DNA of 64,000 nucleotides, taken from positions 5,296,001 through 5,360,000 of the forward strand of contig CP102274.1 in the NCBI GenBank assembly GCA_025149285.1, in the 5' to 3' direction. Made by a program: the position numbers and the translations under genes. Positions 26,399 through 36,029 of this stretch are shown here, piece by piece (the stretch's first letter is position 1; every line of letters starts with the position of its first letter). The notes under the pieces are model-generated. The model ran no database searches, was not told the origin of the DNA, and was given only the letters and a program-made list of their open reading frames with translations. The DNA is from Hungatella hathewayi (GTDB lineage Bacteria > Bacillota > Clostridia > Lachnospirales > Lachnospiraceae).

Positions 26399-26493
26399 AT
26401 AACGTCTCCAGTCTAACAGTACTTCCATATTTTTACAAAAGTGTACCTATCATTGTATATGAAAATCCCCTAAAAAGCAATGGTTCCAGTCAA

Positions 26494-27252
26494 TCAGAAC
26501 GGGAGCTGCTTTACCCGGCCGCTTCCCTGACAGCGGTGTATCACTGCCTCATATTCTGCGTCGCTCCCCTCCCGGATCAGACGTCTGTATTCCTCCATTA
26601 ATTCCGGGCGTTTTTCCCTCAAATATTCCATTAGCCTGATCTCCTGTATGGAATCCGGTTTCATGTAGAAACGGTCAATATAGAGCGGAATATCCGGTCT
26701 TAAGGCGTCCAGCACCAGATCCACATCCGTGATTCCCGGCATGATGGGCGCAAATGTCGCAATCACCGGAAGCCCCGCTTCTCTCAGCCGGTTTCCCGTC
26801 TCAATCCCCGCATGCCCTTTTCCAGCCTTAAGCTTTTCTATTTCATCCAGTCGGCACAGTTCTGTCACGATACACAGCTCTTTCATCCCCCTCATTAAAT
26901 CCAGATCACGCTCAATCAGAAGCGACTTCGCGCTGGTACAGATGGTAAGAGGTATACCGTGTTTTTTGATAACTTCCACACACTGTCTCGTCAGCCCGTA
27001 CGTCTCCTCCACCGGCATGTACGGATCGCAGTAGTCGCCAATGTAAAGCCGGACTCCCTGCGGCCATCTCCCGCACTCCTGGTCCAGTACCTCTGCGATA
27101 TTGATTCTAATGGCGATATTGCCTTCCCAGCCCTCCCGTTCCAGCCAGTAGCAGAACGGACAGCCGGACACACAGCCATCGTAAGGATTGATGTAAGGCT
27201 GGCCGTTCTCCGTTATTTCTATTGCTTTTTCCACCCTGGTCTCGTAGATCAT
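26494..27252 (-). CDS. Radical SAM protein, SplB-like (COG1533-type)
   Basis: About 252 residues. The [4Fe-4S] motif is CVSGCPFC (CxxxCxxC) in NPYDGCVSGCPFCYW, whose surroundings resemble the spore photoproduct lyase-like group. It lacks the long C-terminal part of true SplB, and it is not an anaerobic sulfatase-maturing enzyme (no extra Cys clusters). Its start lies 20 bases after the permease stop, so it is probably the last gene of the transporter operon, which is unusual. Start ambiguous between ATG 27252 and ATG 27255; both follow GGAG. Confidence 0.75.
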   Translation of the reverse strand: MIYETRVEKAIEITENGQPYINPYDGCVSGCPFCYWLEREGWEGNIAIRINIAEVLDQECGRWPQGVRLYIGDYCDPYMPVEETYGLTRQCVEVIKKHGIPLTICTSAKSLLIERDLDLMRGMKELCIVTELCRLDEIEKLKAGKGHAGIETGNRLREAGLPVIATFAPIMPGITDVDLVLDALRPDIPLYIDRFYMKPDSIQEIRLMEYLREKRPELMEEYRRLIREGSDAEYEAVIHRCQGSGRVKQLPF

Positions 27253-27271
27253 CATGTTCTCCAATCTTTCT

Positions 27272-28099
27272 TTATTCTTTTACCGAACCAGTTACCATTC
27301 CATTGATAATCTGCTTCTGAAAGATGATAAATACCAGAAGCGACGGAATGAGGACAATTACAGCCCCCGCCATGATAACGCCATAAGCGGATCCCTCCGA
27401 ACTGTTCAGCTGAGCGATTCCTACCTGGACCGTCCTCATCTCGTTGCGGTTCGTAATCAGCATGGGCCATAAGTACACATTCCAGATTTCAACAAATGCT
27501 GTGATAAATACGGTAACCAGAATCGGTTTTGAAATTGGAATCAGAATTCTGGTAAAGAAGCGGATATCTCCGCACCCGTCCATCTCAGACGCTTCTTTTA
27601 TAGAAACCGAGACTCCCAGAAAATACTGTCTCATAATAAATACACTGGTCGCAGAGCCAATAAACATAATAATAATTCCCTGATAAGTATTAATCATATG
27701 AAGCTTCGATATGGTCTCATAATTGGTGAGAAGCGTCGCTTCACCGGGAATAAGCATAGTCCCCACAGTCAAATAAAAAAACAGATTCTTTCCCTTAAAA
27801 TCAAAGCAGGCGTATCCATAAGCGGCCAGGGCCGCCGTCACCACGCGCAGACAGCACGTGATTGTGGTCACAAAGAGCGAGTTCCAGATAAACCGCAGCA
27901 TCATCGTATTTTCCCAAACCGCGTGATAGTTGGAAAAATCGATCCGCCTCGGGATCATTCCGGGATTCAGGCTCAGGATCTCCGTACTCTTCATAAAGGA
28001 GGTGCCCAGTGCATACAACACAGGAAATATGACCAGAAGTCCGATTCCTGTCGCCGCGGCCTGATACAGCACGCTCTTCCATATCCTGCGTTTTCCCAT
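27272..28099 (-). CDS. Sugar ABC transporter permease, MalG type
   Basis: 275-residue CUT1 permease with the EAA loop (IKEASEMDGCGDIRFFTRILIP) and six membrane segments. The start overlaps the preceding permease stop by one base (TGATG), showing translational coupling. It ends VTGSVKE, the family-typical cytoplasmic tail. No ATPase is encoded in this operon, so it probably borrows a shared MsmX-type ATPase. Confidence 0.9.
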   Translation of the reverse strand: MGKRRIWKSVLYQAAATGIGLLVIFPVLYALGTSFMKSTEILSLNPGMIPRRIDFSNYHAVWENTMMLRFIWNSLFVTTITCCLRVVTAALAAYGYACFDFKGKNLFFYLTVGTMLIPGEATLLTNYETISKLHMINTYQGIIIMFIGSATSVFIMRQYFLGVSVSIKEASEMDGCGDIRFFTRILIPISKPILVTVFITAFVEIWNVYLWPMLITNRNEMRTVQVGIAQLNSSEGSAYGVIMAGAVIVLIPSLLVFIIFQKQIINGMVTGSVKE

Positions 28100-28956
28100 C
28101 AGTAATGAACACCTCTCTTCTCCCAGATAAACGAAATAAGAATAACCGTAAATCCAATGATAAAACCTACCACAGCCGCCGAATACGAAAGGCCGTAATT
28201 ATATACGTAGAATCCTTTCTGGTACATATAGTACATAATGGTAGATGTGGAACTGTCCGGTCCTCCCTGGGTCAGGATAATCACGGGTCCTGACATCATC
28301 AATGCGCTTCCTACGTTGACACAGAACAGGTAAAACAGGGTTGGACTTATCATGGGGGTATAGATATAGCGCACCTTCTGCCACATCCCGGCGCCTTCTG
28401 CGGTGGCTGCTTCCAGCAATTCTTCCGATACCGACCGGACTGCGGACAACAGGAATATGTAAGTCAGCCCCAGTCCCATCCAGATACCAATGATAATGAT
28501 CGCCCACAGCGCATACTTCTTATCCGTAAACCACATAATATTTAAGTGAAACACATGATTGACCAGTCCCAGATTCCCATTTAAAAGAAGCTTGAAAATG
28601 ACAGAAGCGACAGACATGGACACCGCCATGGGCATTGCATACATCAGTTCATAAACGGGAGAGAGGCGTCTCCCGGACGCGGAGATCAGCGCCAGGAGAT
28701 ACCCCATCAGAATCGTCACCGGTATGACAACCAGTGCATACTCGAATGTTACAACAATGGATTTTAAAAATGTTTCATCACTGAACAGTTTCCGATAATT
28801 TCCCAGCCCTACGTATTTCACAGGCATATTACCGGAATTAATCAAAAACAGACTCTTAAACAGCGTCTTAACTGCCGGATAATAAATAAACAGCACCAGG
28901 AAAAACATGGATGGCAGTATCAGCAGATATGGAGTTATTTTCTTTTTTCTTTTCAA
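28099..28956 (-). CDS. Sugar ABC transporter permease, MalF type
   Basis: 285-residue CUT1 permease with EAA loop (LLEAATAEGAGMWQKVRYIYTP). The initiation codon is TTG at 28956, well placed after GAGGGGCGG; no ATG or GTG is nearby. It pairs with the MalG-type permease immediately downstream and the binding protein immediately upstream. Confidence 0.9.
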   Translation of the reverse strand: MKRKKKITPYLLILPSMFFLVLFIYYPAVKTLFKSLFLINSGNMPVKYVGLGNYRKLFSDETFLKSIVVTFEYALVVIPVTILMGYLLALISASGRRLSPVYELMYAMPMAVSMSVASVIFKLLLNGNLGLVNHVFHLNIMWFTDKKYALWAIIIIGIWMGLGLTYIFLLSAVRSVSEELLEAATAEGAGMWQKVRYIYTPMISPTLFYLFCVNVGSALMMSGPVIILTQGGPDSSTSTIMYYMYQKGFYVYNYGLSYSAAVVGFIIGFTVILISFIWEKRGVHY

Positions 28957-28997
28957 CGTTTCCGCCCCTCTCCCCGTATATACTCTCGCGAAGGATC

Positions 28998-30434
28998 TTA
29001 CTCTTCGACCGGATTCGCCTCATTGTATTCATCCAGCGCTCTGTTGCACTGCTCCGCCATGCTGTCCACGCATTCCTGTGCCGTGATCTCTCCTTTGGCC
29101 CATCTCAAAGAAGTATCTCTGAAAATCAGCTGGAACTCCTGCTGAGTCGGCGCCAGATGCTCCTGCACCTTTGGGTTGGATTTCATAAGGGAATCAAATG
29201 CCACACGGTAGCTGGGATTGTCTTTCAAAAACGCTTTCATCTCTTCCGTTTCCATAGTTTTTCCATTGGTCGGTATATAGCCGGTTGCGATACACAGTTT
29301 TGTCTGCGTCTCTGCCGAGGACCAGTATTTCATAAATTCCCATCCGATATTCACTACATCTGAATCACCTCTGTCCAGAATATAAAGGGAGGTTCCCCCC
29401 GGACATACTCCGCCTTTATCCGTATCCAAAACCCTGGGAAGTTCCGAAATGCCCAGCTCAAATCCATTCTCATTGGCCGCTTCAATGATTGAAGTCATAG
29501 CCCAGTTTCCACCGCAGAACATGGCGCTTAAGCCTGAACAGAACTCGTCCTTGGGCTGATCGTCCACATCAACACTCTGCACAGCCCCCGTATCGAGAAC
29601 CTTCTGCCACTCATTCAGGAGCGTCAGCATGGTTCCATCCTCATCAAAGGTTACCTTCGTCATGCGCCCAGTCCTGCCGCCCTCATTGTTGCCAATGAAA
29701 TGGTAATCGCCCTGGCCGCCGATCCAGTTGTTTAAATATACATTCTGAAGGCCAAGGGTGATTCCGTACTGTTTCACCGTATCACCATCTTTAATCAGCA
29801 GTTTTTCCGCGCAGTCAGCCATCTCCGCAATGGTCTTCGGCGGTTTTTCCGGATCGAGCCCCGCCTTCTCAAATGCAGTCTTATTATAATAGAAGATCAT
29901 GGCGTCGCCTGTAAATGGGATGCTGTACTGTTTTCCTCTGAAATTATACGTATCCCACAGGGACTGTACCATGTCCTCCTTCTTAAAATCTGCGTCCGAC
30001 TCGAGAAACGAATCCAGAGGAACGACATTCTTTACTGTGCTCATGTACTCCACATCACCGGCATAAATAGTGACAAGGTCAGGCATATTCGCTACATCGT
30101 TTGCCAGGATCAGCGCTTTTAGCTTACTTACAATGTCTTCATCCTGATAGACCGGCACCACCTTCACTCCAGCCAATTTACCGGCGGTGTCGTTAAACTC
30201 CGGAATCAGCTGCTCTTCGATAAACTTTCCGTTGGAGCCGCCCCGGTTGTGCCACATAATCAATTCTTTCTCCTGTGCCGGCGCGTCCCTCTGTTCCCCC
30301 GCATTCTCTGTCTGTGCCCCTGCCGGTGCATGGGCATCTGCAGTTTCCTTCCCTGTTCCGGAAGAACAGCCCGCTATCATCACCCCTGCCATGACAGCTG
30401 CAAGTACTGCTGAATAGAACCGTTTCCTTTTCAT
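28998..30434 (-). CDS. Sugar ABC transporter substrate-binding lipoprotein
   Basis: 478-residue family 1 extracellular solute-binding protein; lipobox I-A-G-C with Cys23, then ELIMWHNRGGSNGKFIEEQ as first strand. MalE-like binding proteins of this size take oligosaccharides. AAAGGAGG precedes the ATG. First gene of the LacI-controlled operon (binding protein, MalF, MalG, radical SAM protein). Confidence 0.92.
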   Translation of the reverse strand: MKRKRFYSAVLAAVMAGVMIAGCSSGTGKETADAHAPAGAQTENAGEQRDAPAQEKELIMWHNRGGSNGKFIEEQLIPEFNDTAGKLAGVKVVPVYQDEDIVSKLKALILANDVANMPDLVTIYAGDVEYMSTVKNVVPLDSFLESDADFKKEDMVQSLWDTYNFRGKQYSIPFTGDAMIFYYNKTAFEKAGLDPEKPPKTIAEMADCAEKLLIKDGDTVKQYGITLGLQNVYLNNWIGGQGDYHFIGNNEGGRTGRMTKVTFDEDGTMLTLLNEWQKVLDTGAVQSVDVDDQPKDEFCSGLSAMFCGGNWAMTSIIEAANENGFELGISELPRVLDTDKGGVCPGGTSLYILDRGDSDVVNIGWEFMKYWSSAETQTKLCIATGYIPTNGKTMETEEMKAFLKDNPSYRVAFDSLMKSNPKVQEHLAPTQQEFQLIFRDTSLRWAKGEITAQECVDSMAEQCNRALDEYNEANPVEE

Positions 30435-30458
30435 AGAAATTCCTCCTTTTTTCTTGTG

Positions 30459-30514
30459 CTAAAGCGCTTTAGTAACTTTCCCTCATTATACACCTTTCCT
30501 CCTTTTGTTGTCCA
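30459..30514 (-). promoter_or_regulatory. Promoter with LacI-type or cre operator
   Basis: Minus strand -35 TGGACA (30509-30514), 18-bp spacer, -10 TATAAT (30485-30490), then a perfect 14-bp palindrome CTAAAGCGCTTTAG (30459-30472) over the likely start site. The centre AAAGCGCTTT is that of LacI-family sites, including CcpA cre boxes; the local regulator at 25385 is the first candidate. Confidence 0.7.
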
Positions 30515-30599
30515 GCATTTTGTCGATTTTCTTTAACAATTTATCTTATATTTAACCAGATTTAGGGCATCGCCTGCGGCCAGGCGGAATATAACAAAA

Positions 30600-30654
30600 A
30601 TACCTCCCTTCCGCAAAAAACCTTTGATTACTGGTTTTGCCGGAAGAGAGGCAT
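30600..30654 (-). terminator. Terminator of Rpn-type nuclease gene
   Basis: TGCCTCTCTTCCGGCAAAA-type arm pairs with TTTTGCGGAAGGGAGGTA across about 16 bases, followed on the minus strand by TATTTTTGTTAT. A second small hairpin (CGCCTG/CAGGCG, 30571-30586) lies just beyond. Confidence 0.7.
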
Positions 30655-30723
30655 CTCACTTCTGATTTTGTATATATTCTCTAAGGTATGTATTCATACA
30701 TCATACTTTTTACTTCTTAATAT

Positions 30724-31743
30724 TTATAGATACCCGGCAATCTCATCATCGGAGCCAGCCGGATACTGTTTAAAAAGTTTTATTACTTTTTCCACATACC
30801 GCTCATCCAAATCCAGAATATTTGCTATCTGGCTGCTTGATAATTGCTTCTTGTATTGCTTCCTGATAAAATTAATTTTTGTTTTTTCCATTCCCATTAA
30901 TATGCCCCGTACTTCTCCCCGTACTTCCCCATCCGCAATCAGCTCATCGATCGCCTGGCACATATCCATCTCCTCCTCTCTCTTAGACTCCAGAATTTTC
31001 TGCAGCCTCTTCTGTTCTCCAATCAATGCAAGGGCCGCCGCCTTGGACTCACGGTCCATACGATTGATCTCTTCCCTGTGAACTCTTGTATATTCATAGA
31101 GTTTTTGTTTGTTTTTATTATATTTTACCAGCCCAAAAACGTGTTGTAAACTGGTCTTATACTGATCAAGTTTCTCTCCTTCCCTGATATCGATCAGGTT
31201 AATCTTATAATCAGGAAGACATTTTTTCACCAGTGCTGTCTCTTCCCATTCCTCATCGATTCCCATCATTTCATACAGACTTCTCGGCCCATCCCAGGCT
31301 TCGTTCCCATAGTAAAGGGTTAGGGTCACAACAGGTATGAGTCTGTCAGCCTTCGTAACATGTGACAGAAAATCAGCACCTTCCAGCTTATCCCCTTCTG
31401 CTCTGTGCTTTTCTTCGATTTTTCGTATCTGCTCTGTATAATCGAGTGCATCATACATCATTTCCCGAACGGCCATGCCATAATGGACCTTCCCCTGATT
31501 CTCACTTGCCACAACACAGAAGTATGCCCCAAACTCTGCTTTCATGACGACATCTCGACGTCTCTGAATCGTTCGTTTCACCCCGTCCGCATCAACGACC
31601 ACAATCCCCGCTTCGTTCGGAAGAAGGCTCAATTTGTCTGCTGCCAGCACCTGTTTTCCGTGAAAAACATTGACATTGATAAAATCAGCAAACCTGGCTC
31701 TGTCCTCCAGCAGTATTTTCATATAATAATCCTGCTCTGCCAC
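30724..31743 (-). CDS. Rpn-type PD-(D/E)XK nuclease
   Basis: About 339 residues, related to recombination-promoting nucleases and the PD-(D/E)XK nuclease-family transposases abundant in Lachnospiraceae. N-terminal nuclease region with RRRDVVMKAEFGAYFCVVASENQ (Asp ... E-x-Q pattern), and a charged C-terminal helical region (EEMDMCQAIDELIADGEV). Rpn proteins cut DNA and promote RecA-independent recombination. Start preferred at GTG 31743 behind GAGGGAG; the ATG at 31782 is in frame without a good site. Monocistronic. Confidence 0.75.
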   Translation of the reverse strand: MAEQDYYMKILLEDRARFADFINVNVFHGKQVLAADKLSLLPNEAGIVVVDADGVKRTIQRRRDVVMKAEFGAYFCVVASENQGKVHYGMAVREMMYDALDYTEQIRKIEEKHRAEGDKLEGADFLSHVTKADRLIPVVTLTLYYGNEAWDGPRSLYEMMGIDEEWEETALVKKCLPDYKINLIDIREGEKLDQYKTSLQHVFGLVKYNKNKQKLYEYTRVHREEINRMDRESKAAALALIGEQKRLQKILESKREEEMDMCQAIDELIADGEVRGEVRGILMGMEKTKINFIRKQYKKQLSSSQIANILDLDERYVEKVIKLFKQYPAGSDDEIAGYL

Positions 31744-31987
31744 TTTTATCACTCCCTCATAATTTAGTTTCTTTCGTATCATGGAATAAAATTGGCAGAC
31801 TTGCCAGATTACATGATTATCACAGAATAAGAGTTTCTATGGAATGATTTCAGTATAACATGGCCTCAGGAAAAATACAAGTACTAAATGTTTTTTTTAC
31901 TTTTAAACTATTTAATCATAAAAATCTGTCAAAGGTATGCCGGTGCTTTCCCAGTGAGTAATCTTAATATTCTTCTTTGCCTCCCCC

Positions 31988-32800
31988 TCACTCACTAAGC
32001 ACAAACTTTTCAATCGCCTCCTTTACCCCCAAATCCCGTTCTCCGGCAGTGACGTAATCCGCCGCCGCTTTCAGCTGCGAATCAGCATTTGCCACCGCCA
32101 CACCAATACCGGCCTTTTTGATCAATTCAATATCATTCGTATGATCTCCTACCGCCATGACACAGTCAGCCGGTATGGAAAGATATTCTAAGAGTCTCGT
32201 AAGGCCTGATGCCTTGGAACAGCCGCCTGCCACTATCTCGATCGAAAACTCTCCATACTGAAAAAAACTGATCTCGTTCCGATAATATTCCAGTTCATCT
32301 GCAAAAGCTCCAATGATACCTGATCTCGCATCGTCCAGGACATAAATTTTATGCACAGTCTGATTCCAGACATCCGGCGTGTTTCCCAGAGTCTGATCAT
32401 ATCCTTTATATTTACCAAGGCGCTTCCTGATCCACTCCGTTCTTACCAGAGGACATTCCCGGTCTGTAAAACTGAATATAACCGTAAACTGGGGATTCCT
32501 TTCCATATATCGCTGTGTAATCTCCTGGATTATTTTTGCATACAGCATCTTACACCAGATCATCCTCCCCCTGTCATACAAAATACTTCCGTTATTTGCA
32601 ATAAACGGTACCGTAAGCTTTGCATCTCCTGCATAGGACTCTGCGCGGTAAGGCATTCTTCCTGTCGCCAGCGTAAACTGGATCCCCCGTCTTTTCAGTT
32701 CCTCGATTGTCTGAATTATCTTTTCATTTAAGTGATCTTCTTTGTGAATCAAAGTGTCGTCAATATCACTTACCACCAATTGTACCGGAAATTTATTCAT
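31988..32800 (-). CDS. Cof-type HAD phosphatase
   Basis: 270-residue HAD-superfamily sugar-phosphatase-like enzyme. Nucleophile motif VVSDIDDTLI (first Asp the nucleophile), motif II LATGRMPYRA, and motif III/IV GCSKASGLTRLL followed by AVGDHTNDIELIKKAG. A C2-type cap domain lies between. ATG 32800 has AGGAGG upstream. It follows the GntR gene after a terminator-like hairpin and resembles the second HAD protein at 33794, so the pair may act on different phosphates from the same pathway. Confidence 0.88.
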   Translation of the reverse strand: MNKFPVQLVVSDIDDTLIHKEDHLNEKIIQTIEELKRRGIQFTLATGRMPYRAESYAGDAKLTVPFIANNGSILYDRGRMIWCKMLYAKIIQEITQRYMERNPQFTVIFSFTDRECPLVRTEWIRKRLGKYKGYDQTLGNTPDVWNQTVHKIYVLDDARSGIIGAFADELEYYRNEISFFQYGEFSIEIVAGGCSKASGLTRLLEYLSIPADCVMAVGDHTNDIELIKKAGIGVAVANADSQLKAAADYVTAGERDLGVKEAIEKFVLSE

Positions 32801-32846
32801 TCTAAAAACCTCCTGATTTAATAATACTCCCTCTGCAACAGAAAAT

Positions 32847-32871
32847 CCCGGCAGAATACACATCTGCCGGG
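32847..32871 (-). terminator. Hairpin between GntR gene and HAD gene
   Basis: CCCGGCAGA (32847-32855) pairs perfectly with TCTGCCGGG (32863-32871), followed on the minus strand by GATTTTCT; it may lower read-through into the HAD gene. Confidence 0.65.
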
Positions 32872-32875
32872 TTCT

Positions 32876-33640
32876 TTATTTCAAAAATGTAATACCGTGT
32901 TCTATGTCTTCCACATCCACCTCCAGCCTGATGGCATCTCCAATCCAGGAGGTGACGGAATACTCGTACGGTAAATTGTCTTTTAAAAAGGATTTGCTCG
33001 TGATCTGGAGAATCAGTGTGTCATACGTGATCTTCAGCAGTTCTATGTCAGATACCGAAGGTCTTACAGCCTCGATAACATTTTCTCTGCGGTCTATCTT
33101 CAAATGATATACTTCCTTCAATGTCTTCGAAAGAGAGCCTTCCACACATAAGCCTTTTTTATCCAGTTCCGGGGTGAAGACCGCAGGAATCCAGATTCGG
33201 TTAATGGCAACCGGGTTGCCATCGACGCGGAAAATCCGCTTAATGAAGAAAATATCTCCCTCATAGTTTAATGCACGGCCAATATACTCATACGTCGTCT
33301 CAAAATGGCTCAGTTCCACAATCTCAGGGCTCTTGTCAATCTGTACTCTGCCCGCCTGCCCCGGCAGTCCCAGCTTATGAAGAATCGGATTCGGCTGCGA
33401 TTTCAGGAAAGATCCGCGGCCTCTGTAGCGGACAATCAGACCGTCCTTTTCCAGCTCCGCAATGGCCTGCCGCATGGTAACCCGGCTCACTTTATATGAT
33501 TCTGCCAGTTCCTTTTCCGCCGGAAGTTTTCCGTTTTCATCTACAAGCTTGTTAATCAACAGCTTGTTTTTCAGATCGACATAGATCTGGTAGTAGAGTG
33601 GAATAGGTGATTCATTCATGATACCATTGCTGTTCCCCAT
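32876..33640 (-). CDS. GntR-family regulator with UTRA domain (HutC-type)
   Basis: 254-residue repressor: N-terminal winged helix (KLPAEKELAESYKVSRVTMRQAIAELEKDGLIVRYRGRGSFL, here about residues 39-81), then an effector-binding UTRA domain. HutC-group regulators sense sugar phosphates or amino sugars. Likely to control the transporter operon upstream, whose promoter carries two matching dyads at 40238-40259 and 40318-40339. Confidence 0.9.
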   Translation of the reverse strand: MGNSNGIMNESPIPLYYQIYVDLKNKLLINKLVDENGKLPAEKELAESYKVSRVTMRQAIAELEKDGLIVRYRGRGSFLKSQPNPILHKLGLPGQAGRVQIDKSPEIVELSHFETTYEYIGRALNYEGDIFFIKRIFRVDGNPVAINRIWIPAVFTPELDKKGLCVEGSLSKTLKEVYHLKIDRRENVIEAVRPSVSDIELLKITYDTLILQITSKSFLKDNLPYEYSVTSWIGDAIRLEVDVEDIEHGITFLK

Positions 33641-33793
33641 TTATTTCATTCCTCTTCTGATCATTTTAGTGAAACACTTCGCCAAGTACTCCCGGGCCGG
33701 GCGGCACTCGATCAATTATTCCCGCCGTCTGTGCATCGCACATCCGGCAGAAAACAGTTTTTATACACATTCAGTATATCATAATTTCCCAGA

Positions 33794-34606
33794 TTATGGA
33801 ACTCCATTGCCTGACAGACAGAACTTTTTCACCGCCTCAATCACCCCACAGGCGCAGGCGGAAGCGGCGACATAGTCCGCCGAACTCTTCAGAATTTCAT
33901 TGGCATTTGCCACCGCAACTCCGATTCCCGCTTCCCGGATCATTTCCAGATCATTTGTAAAGTCCCCGCAGGCCATCACCTCTTCCATACCAATCCCCAT
34001 AAGTCCCGCCAGTTCCCGGACTCCCGTCGCTTTATTACACTGTACCGGCCCCAGCTCAACCGCTACATCGGAGTACGTCGTTATCCAGTATTGGGAGGAA
34101 TATGGCTTTAAAGCCTTCCTGATCCTTTCTATTTTTCCTGTTCTGTGTTCATCCATAAACATGATTTTAACAAATTTTTGTTCTTTCCAGTCCACTGCAT
34201 GAAAATCCAGCAGCTGCTTAAACCGGTTTCCTAATTTCCGGTGCTCCGCAACGTAATCAGTAACACTCAGAGCGCGCTCCTGGTAAGCGTCGGAACAGGT
34301 TACCGTAAGCCCCACCCGGTTTGCGTCACTTATGATGTCCCTGATCGGATCTGCACAGAAGCCTTTCATCAGGACGCAGGTGTCATCCACAAACACACAC
34401 GCTCCGTTTGCTGCGATATACGGTTCCGTGACATGCAGCTTCAACCGGATATCCTCGATTAATTCCTTCGTTCTTCCGGAAGCGAGAGAAAAATAAATGT
34501 GTTCTTTTCTGCACTGATCCACAATCTGAATCAGCTCCGGGATTACGGTTTCCGAATGATCAATCAAAGTGCCATCCACATCGCACACAATTAATTTTAC
34601 CCCCAT
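33794..34606 (-). CDS. Cof-type HAD phosphatase
   Basis: 270 residues. Motif I VCDVDGTLID, motif II LASGRTKEL, motif III/IV near CNKATGVREL and ACGDFTNDLEMIREAG. Start at ATG 34606 with AGGAGG directly upstream. It follows the substrate-binding gene with a 54-base gap, so it probably belongs to the same operon, acting on the imported and phosphorylated product. Confidence 0.88.
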   Translation of the reverse strand: MGVKLIVCDVDGTLIDHSETVIPELIQIVDQCRKEHIYFSLASGRTKELIEDIRLKLHVTEPYIAANGACVFVDDTCVLMKGFCADPIRDIISDANRVGLTVTCSDAYQERALSVTDYVAEHRKLGNRFKQLLDFHAVDWKEQKFVKIMFMDEHRTGKIERIRKALKPYSSQYWITTYSDVAVELGPVQCNKATGVRELAGLMGIGMEEVMACGDFTNDLEMIREAGIGVAVANANEILKSSADYVAASACACGVIEAVKKFCLSGNGVP

Positions 34607-34660
34607 GGTTCCTCCTGCCTCTGCGGGCTGCCGCACCTTTGCGGCAGCCATATCTGATTA

Positions 34661-36004
34661 TCACTCATTTAAAATTTCCATACACTGCTTTTCCGTCTTA
34701 TCGAGAACCTCTTTGGCAGAGACATTCTCGTCCATAAGGAACTCCGTGACCATGTCTTTGATGGCCTTATGCACTTCCGGTCCCTGTTTTGAAATCGGTC
34801 TGGCCAGAATGTACTGCAGCTGATCCACCGCTACCTTAAACTGCGGCTTTTCCGCGTAGAAGGCCTTCATGGCATCACTCTCCACAGCACTGTTTGTCAC
34901 CGGAACGTATCCTGTATTCTGCGACGCATAAATCGTCTGCTCATCCTCCAGCACCCATTTCATGAATTCCCATGCTGCATTGGTTTCCTCCTCGCTCTTA
35001 TTGGAGGTAATAATTAAATTGGCGCCTCCGGTTGGAATTGCAAACGTTTTATTTCCCGGCAAAAATGCAGTCGCGCAGTTAAATCCGTTGTCCTTTGCCA
35101 CATCCAGAAAGTAATTGATATCCGCTACTGAAGCAAAAAGCATGGCACAGTTCTGAGATGCAAATTCCGCTTTCGACATATTGCTGGAATCGCTTCCAAA
35201 GAGAATGTTAACTCCTCCTGTCTTCTGCAGATCTCTCCAATAATTTAATACAGCTTCACCGGCTTCATTATTAAAGTCAAAGCCATTTTCTTCTTTGTTA
35301 AAAATGGTTCCGCCTGCCTGTCCTAAAAATGCCTCAAAATACCATTCATTTACGATCGGGAAGCACAGGGCATCTTTCCCCTGCTCCGCCATCACTTCCG
35401 CGTAATGGGTAAGCTCATCCCAGTTTTCCGGTCCCTTTGGATCGAGTCCTGCGGCTTCCAGCATATCCGTATTTACGAACATCAGAGGCGTACTGCGCAT
35501 ATACGGAAGCGCGTAAAGCTTTCCGTCCACATAGGAATTCGTCATCAGACCTGTATTAAAGTTGTTCAGATCATACCCGTCCCGGGCGACAAGATCCGTT
35601 AAATCCCTTGATATTCCCGACCGGGCGAACGTACCTACCGAAGCCGTTTCGTTCATCGTAATGGCTGGTGCCTCCCCTGCTGCAAAAGCGGCCTGTGTCT
35701 TGGACTGCACATCGTCATAGCTGCCCTGATAGGAGGCCACCACCTCAATCTTATCCTGGGACTCGTTAAACCGTCTGGCCAGCTCCTCGTTTGTCTCTCC
35801 GATCTTATCTCCCCAGGCATACCAGAACTCGATTTTTACCTTTTCTCCTCCGTTATCGGCTGCCGCTGTCACGTTCTCCGCCTGTGTGGTTCCCTGGGTA
35901 TTATCAGGCACCGCAGCCGTCTCTTCAACAGCCTTCTTTCCGCAGCCGCTTAAAAGGGTGCCGGCAACCAGCAAAACTGACATCATAGCTAATGTTTTCT
36001 TCAT
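34661..36004 (-). CDS. Substrate-binding lipoprotein, UgpB/MalE-like
   Basis: 447-residue solute-binding protein; lipobox L-S-G-C with Cys21, then KIEFWYAWGDKIGETNEELARRFN, close to the opening of UgpB-type proteins. With its neighbours (UgpC-type ATPase, phosphodiesterase) a phosphodiester or phosphosugar ligand is possible but unproven. Start ATG 36004 with AAGGAGAGG upstream. Confidence 0.88.
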   Translation of the reverse strand: MKKTLAMMSVLLVAGTLLSGCGKKAVEETAAVPDNTQGTTQAENVTAAADNGGEKVKIEFWYAWGDKIGETNEELARRFNESQDKIEVVASYQGSYDDVQSKTQAAFAAGEAPAITMNETASVGTFARSGISRDLTDLVARDGYDLNNFNTGLMTNSYVDGKLYALPYMRSTPLMFVNTDMLEAAGLDPKGPENWDELTHYAEVMAEQGKDALCFPIVNEWYFEAFLGQAGGTIFNKEENGFDFNNEAGEAVLNYWRDLQKTGGVNILFGSDSSNMSKAEFASQNCAMLFASVADINYFLDVAKDNGFNCATAFLPGNKTFAIPTGGANLIITSNKSEEETNAAWEFMKWVLEDEQTIYASQNTGYVPVTNSAVESDAMKAFYAEKPQFKVAVDQLQYILARPISKQGPEVHKAIKDMVTEFLMDENVSAKEVLDKTEKQCMEILNE

Positions 36005-36029
36005 CTTACACCTCTCCTTTTCTTTCTGT

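Noticed and set aside
26494..27252. Radical SAM protein as the anaerobic sulfatase-maturing enzyme
   Set aside because: It has only the CxxxCxxC cluster and the SplB-like surroundings; auxiliary Cys clusters are absent, and the sulfatase locus is 20 kb away.
30459..30472. Palindrome assigned firmly as a CcpA cre site
   Set aside because: The centre fits cre, but the outer bases fit less well and a LacI-family gene is in the same cluster; left open.
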